Assembly: GCF_002159945.1 (NCBI RefSeq)
Contig: NZ_NFJQ01000009.1
Location: 62,001 to 126,000 of the forward strand
Direction: 5' to 3'
Length of the DNA stretch: 64,000 nucleotides
Source of the DNA: Cloacibacillus sp. An23
GTDB lineage: Bacteria > Synergistota > Synergistia > Synergistales > Synergistaceae
This document shows, piece after piece, positions 7,743 to 15,701 of this stretch (within the stretch, counting starts at the first letter, position 1; every line of letters begins with the position of its first letter). The notes under the pieces were generated by a model. The model saw nothing but the letters and a program-made list of their open reading frames with translations, was not told where the DNA came from and searched no databases. The position numbers and the translations under genes were made by a program.

Positions 7743-8498
7743 TTATTCCTCCGGCTTCACCGCTAGGAAACGCAGACGCACGTAGTCGGCGCTCCATCCG
7801 TTCGCTTCACTGTAGAGCGTCGGGCGGCAGTAGTCTTCGACCTCCTTATAGAAGGCCTCCTTTTCTTCGGAGGTAAAGCCGTCCGTGTGGCTCGCCGAGA
7901 ACACCTCGAGCCAGCGGCGCAGCCCGTGGACGAGCGGCGTCGGGCGGTCTATGCGCGCGATGAACTTCACGCGGAAGCCTTGATTTTCAAGAATGTCCGA
8001 GAACGTGCCGAGCTCGGGGAATTTCCACGGATTGCGCGCCTTGTAATCTATCCCGCGCTTGATAAGCGCTATCTTCATGCCCTCGCGGATTATGCGCACG
8101 CAGCCCTCGCCGCCGCACTCCGCCGCGAATCGCCCGCCGGGCACGAGCAGGTTCCACACGCGGCGCACTACCGCGTAGTGGTCCGGCATCCAGTGTATCG
8201 CGTCGTTGCTGAAGACGGCGTCGAACTTTTCGTCCATCTTGAGCGTCTGCGCGTCTGCGAGCCGCGCGTCCACGCCGGCCGTGCGCGCCGCCTCCACCAT
8301 CTCGGGGCTCGCGTCGGTTCCGACGACGGTGCAGCCCCCGGCGGCGAGTTCCTTCGCCAGCACGCCGGTGCCGCAGCCGAGGTCGAGTATCCTTTCACCG
8401 GCCTTCGGTTCCAGCAGCTCTATCACGGCCCGTCCCATCTCGGGGACGAAGTCCGCGCTCTTCCTGTATTCATGCGGATTCCATATCTGGTTCGTCAT
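7743..8498 (-). CDS. class I SAM-dependent methyltransferase
   Basis: The 251-residue product has the Rossmann methyltransferase motif I ILDLGCGTGVLAKELA (about residues 36-51), motif II VVGTDASPEMV, and a post-I FDAVFSNDAIHWMPD typical of the trans-aconitate/UbiE-like group that methylates small acids or quinone-like substrates. The start is set at the ATG at 8498 (MTNQIWNPHEY), 6 bases after AGAGGTG; a GTG nine bases earlier overlaps that ribosome site. It is transcribed alone, back to back with the response-regulator leader. The substrate is unknown. Confidence 0.8.
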   Translation of the reverse strand: MTNQIWNPHEYRKSADFVPEMGRAVIELLEPKAGERILDLGCGTGVLAKELAAGGCTVVGTDASPEMVEAARTAGVDARLADAQTLKMDEKFDAVFSNDAIHWMPDHYAVVRRVWNLLVPGGRFAAECGGEGCVRIIREGMKIALIKRGIDYKARNPWKFPELGTFSDILENQGFRVKFIARIDRPTPLVHGLRRWLEVFSASHTDGFTSEEKEAFYKEVEDYCRPTLYSEANGWSADYVRLRFLAVKPEE

Positions 8499-8603
8499 AG
8501 AAGGCACCTCTTTCCATGATTTGAGCGGGAGCTCTTCGGTACGTTCCTATTATATACAACTTGGCCGCGCGGCGCATTCGCCGTCTAAAGGGCGGCGCGC
8601 ATG
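8499..8603. other. divergent intergenic region
   Basis: Separates the methyltransferase (minus strand) from the promoter of the response-regulator leader (plus strand). No further site recognised. Confidence 0.4.
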
Positions 8604-8631
8604 TTGACAAGTGCATCTCAGTTGTTATAAT
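8604..8631 (+). promoter_or_regulatory. sigma-70 promoter of the response-regulator leader
   Basis: Consensus TTGACA (8604-8609), 16-base spacer, consensus TATAAT (8626-8631). Transcription from about 8638 gives a leader of more than 200 bases. Confidence 0.8.
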
Positions 8632-8656
8632 CGTAAATGGATAAAAATGAATAAAT

Positions 8657-8760
8657 ACCCCGAGCCCGCCGTCCTGCGGGAGCTTGCGTTCCTATGGCGG
8701 CCGGGCCATTGGGTGCCGTTTGGAAACGGCGGCGCCTCCCGTCCGGAAAGGGGAAAAGGC
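8657..8760 (+). promoter_or_regulatory. Moco/Tuco-like riboswitch element 1
   Basis: The 5' part has CCCGAGCCCGCCG; the 3' part has a GNAA-capped hairpin (GCCGTTTGGAAACGGC, 8715-8730), then GGCGCCTCCC (8731-8740) and GGAAAGGGG (8745-8753). The order hairpin, GCCTCCC, short gap, GGAAAGG is shared with the three other elements in this window and, from memory, with the molybdenum-cofactor RNA motif (Rfam Moco_RNA_motif). It lacks the extra stem between CCTCCC and GGAAAGG seen in the element at 9980, so it may be the Tuco variant. The 5' half is the least conserved of the four. Confidence 0.55.
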
Positions 8761-8769
8761 TCGTCGGAA

Positions 8770-8794
8770 GAGCGCAGCGCGCTCCCCTTTTCCC
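8770..8794 (+). terminator. attenuator hairpin after riboswitch element 1
   Basis: GAGCGC (8770-8775) pairs with GCGCTC (8779-8784), followed by CCCTTTTCCC. It lies between the RNA element and the ribosome site, where an expression platform is expected. Confidence 0.5.
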
Positions 8795-8851
8795 GTCCTA
8801 TGCCGCCGGAAGACGTCTCCGGCAGAAACACGAAGGAGGAGGAACGGCGCG

Positions 8852-9547
8852 ATGCGGAGCCTAAAAGTCCTTATAGCCGAATCGGACCCGCTGCTTCAAA
8901 AATTATATTCGGACGTTATACTGAACGACCCTTCTTTCACGCTGCTGAAGAGCGTCGATACTGGGCCGCAGATGTTCGAGGCGATGCGCTGCGTCGATGT
9001 CGATCTCGTGCTGCTCGACCTTTATCTGAAGGAGTTCAGCGCCTTCGATCAGATAGACGAGCTGCGCAAGGAGTTCCCGCGCACTGACTACATAGTGGTC
9101 TCGTCGGGCGACAACCCGGAGCTCGTGCGCAAGGCGATATGCGCCGGAGTCTTCGAGTTCCTGGTAAAGCCTTTCTCGTTCGACAGGCTTCGCGCCGCGC
9201 TCAAGAATTACCAGGTATACCACCATTCGCTGACGGGCCGCACGAGCCCGTGGCAGCAGGAAGACATAGACGCTCTTGTAGCGATGAAGACGCACGATCC
9301 CGCGTGGGCCAACAACCGCACGATACCGAAGGGGCTGCAGCTAAAGTGCCTCAACGACATCGAGACATTCCTCAAGGAAAACGAGGGCACCTTCTCGGCG
9401 CAGGAGGTAGGCGACCGCCTCGGCATCTCGCGCTCGACGGCGCGCCGTTACCTTGAATTTCTGACGCTCAGCGAGCGCGTCGTCGTCGAATACGCATACC
9501 GGCGCGTAGGACGCCCAGAGAAGCGTTACCGCATGGCGCTTCTCTAG
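8852..9547 (+). CDS. orphan response regulator, CitB/DcuR type
   Basis: The 231-residue product has a receiver domain (residues 5-120) with the acidic pair near E10/D12, phospho-acceptor Asp56 in LVLLDLYLK, and Lys106 in FLVKPF. The C-terminal output domain (about 165-230) has an HTH FSAQEVGDRLGISRSTARRY as in DcuR/CitB/DpiA. No histidine kinase is encoded nearby. Ribosome site AGGAGGAGG precedes the ATG by 9 bases; a longer in-frame reading back to 8684 would run through the RNA leader and is rejected. The Moco/Tuco-like leader suggests that its level follows molybdenum or tungsten cofactor, and the neighbouring molybdenum hydroxylase gene is a plausible target. Confidence 0.88.
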   Translation: MRSLKVLIAESDPLLQKLYSDVILNDPSFTLLKSVDTGPQMFEAMRCVDVDLVLLDLYLKEFSAFDQIDELRKEFPRTDYIVVSSGDNPELVRKAICAGVFEFLVKPFSFDRLRAALKNYQVYHHSLTGRTSPWQQEDIDALVAMKTHDPAWANNRTIPKGLQLKCLNDIETFLKENEGTFSAQEVGDRLGISRSTARRYLEFLTLSERVVVEYAYRRVGRPEKRYRMALL

Positions 9548-9919
9548 CTCCGATTTTACCAAAAAGCAGACGTTTGACGGCCCGCCGCTATACGTAAGCG
9601 GTGGGCTTCGCTTTAGGCTGGCGGCGCAGAACGGAGGACGCCGCGTAGGCTGCGCCGGTTTCACGCGCGTGCCGCGGCGCGGCGCTGCGATCCGCGCCGC
9701 CAGGAATTTCACCGGATATTTTTCGCCGCCGCGTCAGCTCCGACGCGTGCGGCGGCCGCCGCGGCTCGCCTCCTTGCTGGCGTTTTTGCGCCGCGCCCGG
9801 CGGCTTTCCTTTCTTGGTAAATTACTTCCTTTTTACAAATATTCGCATGAATTTTAATAGACACAAACTAATTAAAAGCGCGCAAATGCTCCCTTATTTC
9901 GACTAAATATTGCTCGCTA
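9548..9919. other. intergenic stretch
   Basis: One hairpin, CCCGCCGCT (9581-9589) with AGCGGTGGG (9597-9605), follows the response regulator but lacks a clear U-tract, so it is a weak terminator candidate. The rest is GC-rich without a supported gene; the last 80 bases become AT-rich before the next promoter. Confidence 0.4.
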
Positions 9920-9947
9920 TTGTGTACTTTTGTATGATTTGTATAGA
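9920..9947 (+). promoter_or_regulatory. probable promoter of the molybdenum hydroxylase leader
   Basis: TTGTGT (9920-9925), 16-base spacer, TATAGA (9942-9947). The same TTGTGT -35 is seen at the tungstate operon (39446). Confidence 0.45.
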
Positions 9948-9962
9948 AAGTTTTGACTATTG

Positions 9963-9981
9963 TTGCAACGTTGTTGCAACC
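9963..9981 (+). repeat. tandem GTTGCAAC palindromes, probable operator
   Basis: Two identical 8-base palindromes GTTGCAAC at 9963-9970 and 9974-9981, 11 bases centre to centre (one helix turn). They sit 16-34 bases after the promoter and abut the riboswitch element. I infer a repressor or activator site; the response regulator upstream is one candidate. Confidence 0.5.
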
Positions 9982-10108
9982 CCGAGCCCCGCCGCCTAAA
10001 GCGAAAGCCACGGAGGCCGGGCCAGCGGGCGAGAGTCCGCGAGGGCGCGCGCGAAAGCGCCGCGCCTCCCGGGACGCCTGAGGGCGTCCAAATTGGAAAG
10101 GGGTACAG
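9980..10108 (+). promoter_or_regulatory. Moco riboswitch-like element 2 (molybdenum hydroxylase leader)
   Basis: Strong match in order to the Moco RNA motif: CCCCGAGCCC, CGCCGCCTAAAGCGAAAGCC (9991-10010), a GAAA-capped hairpin GCGCGCGAAAGCGC (10047-10060 area), GCGCCTCCC (10062-10070), an extra hairpin GGACGCC/GGCGTCC (10072-10089), then GGAAAGGGG (10095-10103). Moco riboswitches sense molybdenum cofactor, and the downstream gene encodes a Moco enzyme. A hairpin TTCCCGC/GCGGGAA at 10183-10199 lies before the ribosome site and may be the expression platform. Confidence 0.75.
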
Positions 10109-10236
10109 GTCATCAGGCGCAGAGCGTCCGTTTCCTTCCTTCTTCTCCAATTCGCGCAAAAGCTTCATTGTGTTCTTTGGGATTCCCGCAGCGCGGGAAA
10201 ATGGAGAAATTTTTATCACGAGAGAGGGGATTACCA

Positions 10237-13083
10237 ATGGCGAAGGAAAAGACAGAAGCTCCGATCGCGGCGAGCTATCATGTCAAGAATCTCACCATCA
10301 ACGGCGTGCCGAGGCGCGTGATCGGCAAGCCCGACGTGTCGCTGCTCACGGTGCTGCGCGACCAGCTCAAGATGACGGGGACGAAGCGCGGCTGCGACTG
10401 CGGGCAGTGCGGCGTCTGCAACGTCATATTAAACGGGAAGGTCGTCCGCGCCTGCATCACGCGCTGGAAGAACGTGCCGGAATTCTCGCAGATCACCACC
10501 ATCGAGGGAATAGGCACGCCTGACAACCTGCACGCGCTCCAGTGGGCCATGATAGTCTGCGGAGCCATTCAGTGCGGCTTCTGCACGCCGGGGTTCATCA
10601 CGAGCGGAAAGGCGCTCCTCGACCAGAATCCGAACCCAACGCGCGAAGAGGTGCGCGAGTGGTTCAGCAAGAACTGGATGGCCTGCCGCTGCACCGGCTA
10701 CAAGCAGATAGTGGACGCTGTCATGAAGGCCGCGGCCATTCTGCGCGGCGAGGAAAAGATAGAAGACCTCGCGAAGATGTACAAGCCCGGCGATTCCGTA
10801 TGGAACACGAGCTATCCGCGTCCCTCCGCGGTATACAAGGCGACGGGGCTCTGGGACTTCGGCGACGACGACCGCCTCAAGCTGCCGGAGGAATTCCTCT
10901 TCGCGTATCCCTACACGCTCGAAGGCGTCCGCCACGCAAAGGTCAACAAGATAGACGTGAGCGAAGCGGAGCAGATGCCGGGCGTCTTCAAAGTCGTAAC
11001 CTACAAGGACGTCAAAGGGACTAACCGCATCCGCGGACAGGTCGGCTGCGACTCCGCGCTCACCGACGGCTGGGAGCGCCGCATAATGGTCGAGGAGGGC
11101 GACAAGATACGCCAGTGGGGCGACGTGATAGCCATCGTCTGCGCCGACACAGAGACCAACGCGCGCGCCGCGGCCCAGAAGATAAAGGTTGACTACGAGC
11201 CGCTGCCAGAGCTCATAGACATTTACCAGGCGAAGGCCCCGGACGCTATAAAGGTCTACGACAACATCGAGGGCTACGACGGAATGCCGAACGCGTGGAA
11301 CAAGCGCGTATTCACGAAGGGTGCCGACCCGAAGGAAGACCTCGACAACGCCGCGTACCTCGTGGACGACGAGTTCCTCAGCTCGCGCCAGCCGCACATG
11401 GTCCTCGAGACGGACTGCGGCTACGCCTACTACGACGAGAACGGCCTCCTTACGATAGCTTCCAAGTCGATATGCGTCTACCGCCACCAGATGATGATAG
11501 CGCGCGGCGTCGGCGTCCCGCCGTCGAGAATCCGCGTCATTCAAAACAATCTCGGCGCGTCGTTCGGCTACAAGGTCGCGCCGACCAACGAGCCGTATCT
11601 TGCGATAGCTCTCATAGCCTGCGGACGCCCCGTCTACATGCGCATAAACATGAAGGAGCACAACGTCCGCACGCCGAAACGCTCGCCGTTCCTCATGCAC
11701 ATCCGCGTCGGCGCGGACAAGAACGGCAAGCTCGTCGGAGCGGAACAGACCTGGTGGGTTGATCACGGCCCGTTCAGCGAGTCCGCGAACGACCTCACGA
11801 ACAAGGGCGGGCAGTTCTTCATGGCCCCCTACGCCTACGACAAGATGCGCGCCACCGGCTACACCTGCTGGAGCAACCACCGCTGGAGCGCCGCTTTCCG
11901 CGCCTACGGCGCGCCGCAGACCTACTGGGGCTGCGAGACCGCGATAGACATGCTCGCGAACAAGTGCGGAATCGACCCGTTCGACTTCCGCGAGATGAAC
12001 CTGCTCGAATGGGAGCCCTTCACGGAGAATCCGCGCGGGCAGTTCCCCTCCGGCTACGCGCCGGAAGTCTTCCCGCTTCCCGAAATGATGAAGAAGGCGC
12101 GCCCTTACTACGAAGAGATGAAGAAAAAGGCCGCGGAGCTCTCGAACGATAAGGTCAAGTACGGCGTCGGAGTCTCGATAGGCATCTACAACTCCAACGA
12201 CGACGGAGCCGACGAGGCTGCGAGCAACATCGAGCTCACGAAGGACGGCGTCATCCTCTACAACACCTGGGAAGACCACGGGCAGGGCGCGGACATGGGC
12301 TGCATCGGCACCGCGCACGAGGCGCTCAAGCCGCTCGGCCTGCGTCCCGAGCAGATAAAGCTCGTTCTCTCCGACACCGCGAAAGCGCCGAACAGCGGAG
12401 CCGCCGCAGCGAGCCGCTGCCAGGTCATGGTCGGCAACGCCATAGTGGACAGCTGCAAAAAGCTGCTCGACGCGATGCGCAAGCCAGACGGCACCTACCG
12501 CACCTACGACGAGATGGTGGCCGAGGAAATCCCGACCTTCTACGAAGGATACACCCAGGCTAAGATACTCCACGCCGACGGCACGACCGAAGTCTGCTCC
12601 GGCAACGACAAGGATACCGGCCACGGCAAGCCGTTCGGCTTCCACATGTTCGCGGTCAACCTTGCGATGGTCTCCGTCGATATGGACACCTGCAAGGCGC
12701 ACTGCGAGAAGTTCGTCCTCGTCGGCGACGTCGGCGTCATCAACAACTATCTCGTAGTTGACGGGCAGCAGTACGGCGGAATCGCGCAGGGCATAGGCCT
12801 CGCGCTCACCGAGGACTTCCTTGACGAGAATAAATACAACAACTTCGTCGTCATGGGCCTGCCCTACATCAAGGACATCCCCGACGACCTCACGCTCGTC
12901 CACGTCGAGACGCCGCGTCCGCTCGGGCCGTTCGGAGCCGCCGGCACCGGAGAGATGCCGCTCGCCGCGCCGCACGCCGCGGTATGCAACGCGATACACG
13001 ACGCATGCGGAGTGCGCATCAAGGCCATCCCCGCGAAGCCGGAAAAAATCCGCGCGGGCCTCGAAGCGCTCGGAAAGAAGTAA
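10237..13083 (+). CDS. molybdenum hydroxylase: aldehyde oxidoreductase/xanthine dehydrogenase type, single chain
   Basis: The 948-residue protein fuses two [2Fe-2S] domains to the large Moco domain, as in Desulfovibrio Mop (about 907 residues). The plant-type cluster uses Cys53, Cys58, Cys61 and Cys73; the second uses Cys113, Cys116, Cys150 and Cys152 (CGFC, CRCTGY). The Moco part contains AFRAYGAPQ and ends with TGEMPLAAP, where Glu906 is in the position of the catalytic Glu. There is no FAD domain. It should hydroxylate an aldehyde, purine or N-heterocycle, passing electrons to a flavodoxin or ferredoxin. The start follows AGAGGGGA by 6 bases; an in-frame ATG at 10201 lacks a site. The Moco-type leader supports the cofactor assignment. 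Confidence 0.9.
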   Translation: MAKEKTEAPIAASYHVKNLTINGVPRRVIGKPDVSLLTVLRDQLKMTGTKRGCDCGQCGVCNVILNGKVVRACITRWKNVPEFSQITTIEGIGTPDNLHALQWAMIVCGAIQCGFCTPGFITSGKALLDQNPNPTREEVREWFSKNWMACRCTGYKQIVDAVMKAAAILRGEEKIEDLAKMYKPGDSVWNTSYPRPSAVYKATGLWDFGDDDRLKLPEEFLFAYPYTLEGVRHAKVNKIDVSEAEQMPGVFKVVTYKDVKGTNRIRGQVGCDSALTDGWERRIMVEEGDKIRQWGDVIAIVCADTETNARAAAQKIKVDYEPLPELIDIYQAKAPDAIKVYDNIEGYDGMPNAWNKRVFTKGADPKEDLDNAAYLVDDEFLSSRQPHMVLETDCGYAYYDENGLLTIASKSICVYRHQMMIARGVGVPPSRIRVIQNNLGASFGYKVAPTNEPYLAIALIACGRPVYMRINMKEHNVRTPKRSPFLMHIRVGADKNGKLVGAEQTWWVDHGPFSESANDLTNKGGQFFMAPYAYDKMRATGYTCWSNHRWSAAFRAYGAPQTYWGCETAIDMLANKCGIDPFDFREMNLLEWEPFTENPRGQFPSGYAPEVFPLPEMMKKARPYYEEMKKKAAELSNDKVKYGVGVSIGIYNSNDDGADEAASNIELTKDGVILYNTWEDHGQGADMGCIGTAHEALKPLGLRPEQIKLVLSDTAKAPNSGAAAASRCQVMVGNAIVDSCKKLLDAMRKPDGTYRTYDEMVAEEIPTFYEGYTQAKILHADGTTEVCSGNDKDTGHGKPFGFHMFAVNLAMVSVDMDTCKAHCEKFVLVGDVGVINNYLVVDGQQYGGIAQGIGLALTEDFLDENKYNNFVVMGLPYIKDIPDDLTLVHVETPRPLGPFGAAGTGEMPLAAPHAAVCNAIHDACGVRIKAIPAKPEKIRAGLEALGKK

Positions 13084-13107
13084 AACTCTGATATAATCGG
13101 AGACAGC

Positions 13108-13145
13108 CCGGCATTGCCAGCACACCCGGCAATGCCGGATTTTTA
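13108..13145 (+). terminator. strong intrinsic terminator after the molybdenum hydroxylase
   Basis: CCGGCATTGCC (13108-13118) pairs with GGCAATGCCGG (13128-13138), followed by ATTTTTAT. An extended -10 (TGATATAAT, 13089-13097) lies just before it, so a separate start for the cupin gene here is also possible. Confidence 0.8.
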
Positions 13146-13163
13146 TAAGGAGGGGAATTTTTT

Positions 13164-13613
13164 ATGAGCGAGAAAGCGAAAAACTACGGCTCCATATACG
13201 ACCTGCCGCTCCAGAACGCCTCGGCGCTCGCGCCCGAAATCGAGAAACGCACCGTCTACGGCCCAGAGGGGGGCGTGTGGAAGGACTACGTCATGCGCCA
13301 CTTCATCCTGCCGCCGCACCGCGGCATCCCGGCGCACGTACACGACTGGGACCATCTCATGTTCACCCTCTCCGGCGACGGCGTAGTCGAAGTGGAGGAA
13401 GAGCCCGGCAAGCGCACGCCTTATCTTATGAAGACCGGCTACTGGACGCGCGTCCCCGGCGGCCTCGTCCACGAATATAAAAACGACGCGGACATTCCGC
13501 TCGAATTTTTCTGTATAGTTCCCACCTGCGGCGACCCGCACGCAAAAAAATACGCGATGCGCGCCGAACGCGCCGCGCGCAAAGAGGCGCACGAAGAGCA
13601 GGAAGAGCGATAA
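13164..13613 (+). CDS. cupin-domain protein
   Basis: The 149-residue cytoplasmic product has one cupin barrel: HVHDWDHLMFTLSGDG (about residues 53-68) supplies the His-x-His and downstream metal ligands, and YWTRVPGGLVHEY near 93 gives the second cupin motif with its His. The C-terminal 20 residues are charged (ERAARKEAHEEQEER). Ribosome site AAGGAGGGG lies 8 bases before the ATG. It follows the molybdenum hydroxylase and may be partly co-transcribed; a role as metal-dependent isomerase, dioxygenase or ligand sensor cannot be told apart. Confidence 0.8.
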   Translation: MSEKAKNYGSIYDLPLQNASALAPEIEKRTVYGPEGGVWKDYVMRHFILPPHRGIPAHVHDWDHLMFTLSGDGVVEVEEEPGKRTPYLMKTGYWTRVPGGLVHEYKNDADIPLEFFCIVPTCGDPHAKKYAMRAERAARKEAHEEQEER

Positions 13614-13956
13614 AAATAAGAGGGGCTGAGAACGACAGGCGAGCCGCACGACCGCCGCAGCTCGCTTCTGCTTTTCCGCGCGCGCCTGCCCGGAGATGGA
13701 AAGCCGCCGCAATGTACACGAAAGACGGCTTTAGCGTTATGCTGCGCCCGTTCGGAAAGCCCGAAAACGCGCCCGGCGGAGCCATCCGTCTCCCGGGCGC
13801 CGGCAAAGCGCGGCATGACGAAACGCCGAATTTTCGCAATAAAGTCAACCGGTTATATCAGTTAATTGAGCATAGAGCATAATTGCCTGAAAATGAGCCC
13901 TTTTGCGCCGGCGCGCTTAAGCCCGGCGTCCGGCTTTTCTCTGCCTCATATTGTGA
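13614..13956. other. intergenic stretch
   Basis: GC-rich. A 55-codon frame at about 13713-13880 reads open but has no ribosome site and no recognisable motif. Nothing else supported. Confidence 0.4.
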
Positions 13957-13987
13957 AGCCGCCCGCCGTATCGCGCGGCGGGCGGCT
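13957..13987 (-). terminator. terminator of the permease gene
   Basis: A 12-base-pair stem, AGCCGCCCGCCG (13957-13968) with CGGCGGGCGGCT (13976-13987), lies directly after the permease stop. The U-tract is poor, so the call rests on stem and position. Confidence 0.55.
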
Positions 13988-14008
13988 CGTACAGAGGATT
14001 GGAACGAA

Positions 14009-14887
14009 CTATATGAGAAAGGCCGCGGCGTAGCCCGCCGCGAGCGCGAATATCATCGAGAAGGCTATGTAGAGCGCGAAGTGCGCCGCGCCGAGCACCG
14101 TCTTCAGCGCGCCGAGGTTCGTCAGCTTCGTCGCGGGGCCCGTGAGCATGAAGGCGACGGCGGGGCCGAGCCCCATTCCGCGGCTCATCCATTCGGCGAG
14201 CAGCGGTATCGTTCCGCCGCCGCAGAAGTAGAGCGGCACGCCCGCGACCGCCGCAGCCGCGACGCCGAAGCCGCTCTCGCCGAAGGCCCCCGCTATCGCG
14301 CGCGAGGGGATCAGCCGTATCAGCGCGGCGGTGAGCGCTACGCCTGCGAGGAAGCTCGGCCCCGTCGCGCGGATGTTGCGCCCGATGTTTTTGAGCAGGC
14401 GCATCGTCATGTTCGGGTCGGTGTCGCGGTTCTCCGCGCTTCCGAAGCCCTTGAAATTGAAGAAGCCGCGCCCGCCGAAGCAGCGCTTGACTAGAAATCC
14501 CGCCGCCGCGCCGCAGACGAAGACCGAGACCGTGCGCGCGGCTAGCGTCTCCATGCCGAGCGCCGCGGTGTAAATCATCAGCTGCGGGTTGAGAAGCACG
14601 GAGCTCATCATAAACGAGGCGAGCACGCCGTCGTCCATGCCCTTTCCCGAAAACGAGGCCGCGAGCGGCGCCGTGCCGTACATGCAGAGCGGCGACGCTA
14701 TGCCGAGCGCGCTCGCCGCGAATATCGCGAGCGGCCCGTCCGATATGCGCGCGAATAGCGCGTTTATCCGTTCCTTGGCGAAGACGGAGACGAAAGAGCC
14801 GGCGGCGATGCCGAGCGCCCAAAACGGCGCGATGTCGCGCAGCACCATCCAGAAATGGCGGCAGAAATATACAAGCTCCTTTTCCAT
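14009..14887 (-). CDS. UPF0718/ArsP-type permease
   Basis: The 292-residue protein has about eight membrane segments and the family signatures SPLCMYGTAPLA (residues about 64-75, Cys in a conserved helix) and, in the second half, PLYFCGGGTIPLL and MLTGPATKLTNLGAL. Members move methylarsenite, copper/zinc or unknown metals out of the cell (PF03773). The two halves repeat the same Cys-rich motif, as is normal for the family. Ribosome site GAAAGGAG lies 10 bases before the ATG. It is apparently monocistronic; no arsenic gene is nearby, so arsenic specificity is not supported. Confidence 0.8.
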   Translation of the reverse strand: MEKELVYFCRHFWMVLRDIAPFWALGIAAGSFVSVFAKERINALFARISDGPLAIFAASALGIASPLCMYGTAPLAASFSGKGMDDGVLASFMMSSVLLNPQLMIYTAALGMETLAARTVSVFVCGAAAGFLVKRCFGGRGFFNFKGFGSAENRDTDPNMTMRLLKNIGRNIRATGPSFLAGVALTAALIRLIPSRAIAGAFGESGFGVAAAAVAGVPLYFCGGGTIPLLAEWMSRGMGLGPAVAFMLTGPATKLTNLGALKTVLGAAHFALYIAFSMIFALAAGYAAAFLI

Positions 14888-15211
14888 GCGCTGCGCTCCT
14901 TTCGTTCGGCTTCCGCGTTAATTTACATCTTCGAGTGTGGTTAAAGTCAAGAGCGCCGCTGCGGGCCGCTCCGCGCGGGCTGCGGCGGCGCGGACGAGGT
15001 AATTTTTTAATGTGGCCGCCGCGCGTCCCGCTGAAGCGCGGAATGCGCGAGAGGGCTTACTTTAGATCCTGCTCCCGTGTTTTCGTTATACGGGGTTCGT
15101 TTCGTCCTGCGCTCTCGGCGGTCGAAAATATTGTGGCGTCCGTCTGCGCGGGCCGAGAAGCATATCGCGCGGCTGCGCGGCTTAGGCTCCGCTCGGTTCG
15201 CGCCCCGTCCC
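14888..15211. other. intergenic stretch
   Basis: Between the permease and a MerR gene, both on the minus strand. GC-rich, no supported gene or clear terminator seen. Confidence 0.4.
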
Positions 15212-15628
15212 TTACGCCGCCGTTCCGGCGAGCGCGCCGTTTACGGCCCAGCCGCGCAGAGCGAGCTCGGTCTCGGAGGTCAGGCCGCCGTCGCAGCGTT
15301 CGAGCTGGTAGTCGGCGAGACGCAGGCAGAAGCTGAGGCGGTCTATCTTTTTCATGAGGTTTTCGCGCGTTTCGAGCAGCAGCTCGCGGCGCTCGTTCCT
15401 CGTGGCGCTGCCGAGCGCCGCGAGGCGGAGGTAGTTCTGTATCGTTTCGAGCGGCATTCCTATCGCCTTGAAGCGCTGTATCAGCCCGACGATTTTCAGA
15501 GTCTCATCGCCGTAGTCGCGCAGTCCGTTCTCTTTTCTCGGGACGGGCGGTATGAGGCCGATTTTTTCGTAATATCTCAGAGTATCCGCCGTTAGTCCTG
15601 TTCTTTCCGCAGCTTCGCCTATCGTCAT
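15212..15628 (-). CDS. MerR family regulator
   Basis: The 138-residue product starts MTIGEAAERTGLTADTLRYYEKIGLIPP, the canonical MerR winged helix, followed by a dimerisation coiled coil (residues 75-115). No metal-binding cysteine pair is seen; the single Cys residues are isolated, so a stress or small-molecule sensor of the AdhR/YfmP kind is likelier than a metal sensor. Ribosome site GGAGG lies 7 bases before the ATG. It is last in the order MerR, esterase, MerR. The MerR-type operator at 20543 in this window is a possible target. Confidence 0.88.
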   Translation of the reverse strand: MTIGEAAERTGLTADTLRYYEKIGLIPPVPRKENGLRDYGDETLKIVGLIQRFKAIGMPLETIQNYLRLAALGSATRNERRELLLETRENLMKKIDRLSFCLRLADYQLERCDGGLTSETELALRGWAVNGALAGTAA

Positions 15629-15701
15629 GTCGTTGCCTCCTCGGTCTGACGGGGCTCCGCCGCCGTTCCGCGCGGGCGGGGCGGAGCGCTCCGTTTCGGT
15701 T

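Noticed and set aside
13713-13880. 55-codon open frame between the cupin and permease genes
   Set aside because: No ribosome site, no motif and no conserved neighbour; the codon pattern alone is not enough.
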